NCBI GenBank assembly: GCA_964422465.1
Contig: CAYRBD010000123.1
Span: 1 to 8,152, forward strand
DNA length: 8,152 nt
Source: FW021-bin31 sp964422465
GTDB taxonomy: Bacteria; Bacteroidota; Bacteroidia; Chitinophagales; Chitinophagaceae
Reading direction: 5' to 3'
Shown here: positions 5,600-8,152 of the stretch, in pieces
Numbering within the stretch: position 1 is the first letter of the stretch
How the letters are laid out: each line of letters opens with the position of its first letter
The notes under the pieces: generated by a model
What the model was told of the DNA's origin: nothing
Seen by the model: the letters and a program-made list of their open reading frames with translations, nothing else
Database searches by the model: none
Program-made: the position numbers and the translations under genes

Positions 5600-7303
5600 A
5601 TGCCAAATATTAATAATAAAGCGAAAGACCAAAACACCTACGATGCAATCGTTATTGGTTCCGGATTAAGCGGTGGATGGGCGGCTAAGGAATTGACAGA
5701 AAAGGGATTAACCGTACTGATGTTGGACAGGGGCCATCAATTGAAACATATTTCCGGTTATAAGACAGCCATGAAGGAACCGTGGAAATTTAAACACCGT
5801 GGCCGGATTACAGAAAAACAGCGGGAAAATCATGAATTTTTAAGCCGGGACTATCCTTATAGTGAGTTTAATGCCAGCTATTGGTTCAAAGATTCAGATG
5901 CTCCTTATGAAGAAAAACAAAAATTCGATTGGTTTCGTCCGGACATTGTAGGGGGGAAATCCATTATGTGGGGCCGGCAAAGTTACCGTTGGAGTGACTT
6001 GGATTTTGGCGCCAATGCAAGAGATGGGCATGGTATAGACTGGCCGGTGAGGTACAAGGAAATAGAACCCTGGTATGATTATGTAGAGAAATTTGCCGGC
6101 ATTAGTGGCCAAAAAGAAAATTATGCTTTTTTGCCAGACAGTTATTTTCAACCTCCAATGGAAATGAATTGCGTAGAAAAAGAAGTGAAGAAAGGAATTG
6201 AGCGCAATTTTAAAAACCGGATCATGACCATTGGGCGTGTAGCCAATCTGACCCAAAAAATTCATGGCCGCGGACCTTGTCAGTACCGGAATCTATGTAG
6301 TCGTGGGTGTCCGTTTGGCGCCTATTTTAGTACTCAATCCGCTACTCTGCCTCCTGCTATGGCTACAGGCCGTTTGACTGTACAACCCGATTCGATAGTG
6401 AGTGAGATTATTTATGATAAGGATAAAAAACAGGCTACCGGTGTTCGGGTGATAGATGCCAATTCTAATAAAACGTATGATTATTTCTCTAAAATTGTTT
6501 TTGTCAATGCTTCCACCATCGGTACAGCTTCTATCTTGTTAAATTCCGTCTCGGATCGTTTTCCCAATGGTTTTGGTAATGATTCAGAAACGCTGGGACA
6601 TTACCTGATGGATCACCATTTTCGTTGTGGCGCTTCCGGGGAAGCTCCGAGTTTTGGAGATAAGTATTACTTTGGTCGCAGGCCCAATGGTATTTACATC
6701 CCCAGGTTCAGGAATGTCAGAGGAAACGAAGGCAGAGGGTATGTCAGAGGTTTTGGATACCAGGGCGGTGCCTCCCGGCAGGGATGGCAGAGAGGTATTG
6801 CCGAGATGGGAGTTGGAAAAGACTTCAAGGAAATGTTGGCCGAGCCCGGTATGTGGCGTATGGGGTTAGGTGGGTTTGGAGAATGTCTGCCTTATAAGGA
6901 CAATCGGGTATATCTTGACAAGAATAAAACGGATAAATGGGGATTGCCTACGGTGGTGTTTGATGCCGGTTTTAAAGAGAATGAACATGCGATGCGGAAG
7001 GATATGATAAATGATGCCGCCGAAATGCTGGAAGCAGCAGGCCTGAAGAATGTCAGTACTTTTGATGCAGGTTCTACTCCCGGACAGGCAATTCATGAAA
7101 TGGGTACCGCCCGTATGGGAAAGGACCCGAAACAATCCATGCTGAATAAATGGAACCAGATGCATGCGGTAAACAATGTGTTTGTTACAGATGGCAGCTT
7201 CATGTGTAGTACAGCAGCGCCTAATCCTTCTCTTACTTTTATGGCCTTTACAGCTAGAGCTTGTGACTATGCAGTGAAGGAGTTGAAAAAGGGAAATATC
7301 TAA
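5600..7303 (+). CDS. GMC-family FAD-dependent oxidoreductase, periplasmic sugar/glycoside dehydrogenase catalytic subunit
   Basis: The 567-residue flavoprotein has the FAD-binding motif GSGLSGG (20-26) with Asp43 in LDRG at the ribose-binding position, VGGKSIMWG (117-125), typical of GMC enzymes, and the C-terminal IHEMGTARMG (498-507) and TDGSFMCSTAAPNPSLTFMA block. His499 aligns with the catalytic His of glucose oxidase (516) and Asn542 with its second His (559), giving the His/Asn pair of GMC dehydrogenases. Cys227, Cys233 and Cys237 form a CX5CX3C cluster that could hold an Fe-S centre or disulfide. There is no signal peptide; export probably relies on the Tat lipoprotein encoded just upstream. 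Substrate is not readable: gluconate/glucose-type dehydrogenases and glucoside 3-dehydrogenases share this architecture. A start at 5567 would add 11 residues unlike the family and lies against the hairpin, so 5600 is preferred. Confidence 0.92.
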   Translation: MPNINNKAKDQNTYDAIVIGSGLSGGWAAKELTEKGLTVLMLDRGHQLKHISGYKTAMKEPWKFKHRGRITEKQRENHEFLSRDYPYSEFNASYWFKDSDAPYEEKQKFDWFRPDIVGGKSIMWGRQSYRWSDLDFGANARDGHGIDWPVRYKEIEPWYDYVEKFAGISGQKENYAFLPDSYFQPPMEMNCVEKEVKKGIERNFKNRIMTIGRVANLTQKIHGRGPCQYRNLCSRGCPFGAYFSTQSATLPPAMATGRLTVQPDSIVSEIIYDKDKKQATGVRVIDANSNKTYDYFSKIVFVNASTIGTASILLNSVSDRFPNGFGNDSETLGHYLMDHHFRCGASGEAPSFGDKYYFGRRPNGIYIPRFRNVRGNEGRGYVRGFGYQGGASRQGWQRGIAEMGVGKDFKEMLAEPGMWRMGLGGFGECLPYKDNRVYLDKNKTDKWGLPTVVFDAGFKENEHAMRKDMINDAAEMLEAAGLKNVSTFDAGSTPGQAIHEMGTARMGKDPKQSMLNKWNQMHAVNNVFVTDGSFMCSTAAPNPSLTFMAFTARACDYAVKELKKGNI

Positions 7304-7317
7304 AGAAGCGGTGAAAA

Positions 7318-7650
7318 TTGATAGAACTTACCAAACGAGAAAAAAAGGTAGCCCGTCAGGTTATTGAAAAAGGGCTTCAGGTTGAGTTGGAGCAAGGGTT
7401 GACTTCTGCGAATGCTGTTTTGAAGCAATGGAAGGAAAAAAAGCTTGACAATCGGGATGCATATCATCTGCTTTACCAAACCATTCGGGATTTTGATAAG
7501 CATATTGCCTGGAGGTATGATGATATGAGAGGGTCAAAGTACCTGCCGGTCATAATCGGGCAATTGGAAGATAAAGTAATTTCTGAAGAAGATTTGGAAG
7601 GATTTTCAGATTTGGTAAAGGAAAAGATAAAATTTATTTTGAGAGATTAG
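7318..7650 (+). CDS. Hypothetical 110-residue helical protein, TTG start
   Basis: I do not recognise this family. The protein is highly charged, without signal peptide or membrane segment, and looks mostly alpha-helical: helices are likely at about 4-25, 28-41, 44-62 and 88-107. A central YHLLYQTIRDFDKHIAWRYD (49-68) is rich in aromatic and charged residues. TTG at 7318 is the first possible start, because an in-frame TGA lies at 7312-7314; no ATG or GTG start occurs before Met70, and GGTGA a few bases upstream can serve as a weak ribosome site. The frame is long for chance, has coding-like composition, starts 14 nt after the GMC stop and ends one base before the next ATG, so it is probably co-translated with both neighbours. 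Function unknown. Confidence 0.75.
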   Translation: MIELTKREKKVARQVIEKGLQVELEQGLTSANAVLKQWKEKKLDNRDAYHLLYQTIRDFDKHIAWRYDDMRGSKYLPVIIGQLEDKVISEEDLEGFSDLVKEKIKFILRD

Positions 7651-7651
7651 A

Positions 7652-8152
7652 ATGTTTAGATTCATCTTGCTTTTGTCCATTGTTTTTATGTCAGGTTGTA
7701 ACCCTCAATCGACCAAACAGGGAAGGGGTGTCCCCGTTATTTTCGATACAGACATCGGCCCCGATTACGACGATGTTGGCGCTATTACTATTCTTCATGC
7801 GATGGAGCAAAAAGGAGAAGCCAGGATATTAGCTACCATAGCCAGTAATAAGTACGAGGGTATTGCAGCTGTGCTGGATGTATTTAATACGTATTGGGGC
7901 AGACCGGATATTCCTATCGGTGTGCCAAAAGGCCAGGCTGTTGAAATGAAAGACTTCCAGCATTGGACCGATTCTATTTTAGAAGAATTCCCCCATAAAA
8001 CAAAGTTCAATAGTGAAGTACCGGGGGCGGTAGATGTTTACAGGAAAGTTTTAGCCGATCAACCGGACTCAAGTGTTACGGTCGTTACTGTTGGATTTCT
8101 CACTAATCTTGAAAATTTATTGAAATCTGAACCGGATCGATTTTCTTCCCTT
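7652..8152 (+). CDS. Nucleoside hydrolase-family lipoprotein, 3' end outside the window
   Basis: The ATG at 7652 opens a frame that stays open to the end of the window (167 codons). The product begins MFRFILLLSIVFMSGC, a lipoprotein signal with Cys16 as the lipidated residue, so it is anchored outside the cytoplasm. Residues 30-41, IFDTDIGPDYDD, carry the Asp cluster that binds Ca2+ in inosine/uridine-preferring nucleoside hydrolases (Asp32, Asp34, Asp38, Asp40/41). ATIASNKYEG (61-70) and VTVVTVGFLTNLENLL (142-157) fit the following strands of the same fold. Family enzymes hydrolyse ribonucleosides to base and ribose; exported Bacteroidota members are often of unknown substrate. It starts one base after the stop of the 110-residue gene, implying coupled translation. 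About half of a usual 310-340-residue protein is visible, so completeness cannot be judged. Confidence 0.88.
   Translation, partial: MFRFILLLSIVFMSGCNPQSTKQGRGVPVIFDTDIGPDYDDVGAITILHAMEQKGEARILATIASNKYEGIAAVLDVFNTYWGRPDIPIGVPKGQAVEMKDFQHWTDSILEEFPHKTKFNSEVPGAVDVYRKVLADQPDSSVTVVTVGFLTNLENLLKSEPDRFSSL

Noticed and set aside
5894..6265. Minus-strand open frame of 123 codons opposite the GMC gene
   Set aside because: The opposite frame encodes conserved GMC motifs; the antisense product has shadow-like composition and no start context.

Overview
The window looks like Bacteroidota chromosome. The reasons are its AT-leaning coding sequence, weak Shine-Dalgarno sites, promoter-like TAnnTTTG motifs, exported proteins whose signal peptides end in A|Q, lipoproteins with no sorting signal beyond the lipobox, and the gene families themselves: an exported YhcH/YjgK/YiaL protein, a GH27 glycosidase, a GMC oxidoreductase paired with a gluconate 2-dehydrogenase subunit 3-like protein, and a lipoprotein nucleoside hydrolase. 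A member of Chitinophagia or Sphingobacteriia would fit, but genus cannot be read from the sequence alone.

Layout. Positions 1-287 (minus strand) hold a decayed HigB-HigA toxin-antitoxin locus: the toxin has an in-frame TGA and has lost its C-terminal half, and it runs straight into the helix-turn-helix part of the antitoxin, which leaves the window. From 375 to 4852 a minus-strand cluster reads, in transcription order: exported GH27 glycosidase, IlvD/Edd-type sugar-acid dehydratase (1 nt after the GH27 stop), NAD-type SDR dehydrogenase, then an exported YhcH/YjgK/YiaL protein that may have its own promoter. A divergent 98-bp control region (4853-4950) separates this from a plus-strand cluster: a Tat-type lipoprotein of the gluconate 2-dehydrogenase subunit 3 family, a GMC flavoprotein dehydrogenase, a 110-residue protein of unknown family, and a nucleoside hydrolase lipoprotein cut by the window end. 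A perfect 30-bp palindrome sits between the two dehydrogenase subunit genes.

How the genes may work together (inference). The minus cluster has the look of a small oxidative sugar-catabolism unit. A periplasmic glycosidase would release a galactose-configured sugar, the periplasmic YhcH-type protein could interconvert anomers, the SDR could oxidise the sugar, and the dehydratase would convert the aldonic acid to a 2-keto-3-deoxy acid. The divergent GMC/subunit 3 pair is a periplasmic sugar or glycoside dehydrogenase in which the small subunit carries the Tat signal for both. Missing from the window are a lactonase, a 2-keto-3-deoxy acid kinase or aldolase, a transporter, SusC/SusD and a regulator, so the pathway is a hypothesis. 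I see no intact mobile element, CRISPR array, tRNA or rRNA.
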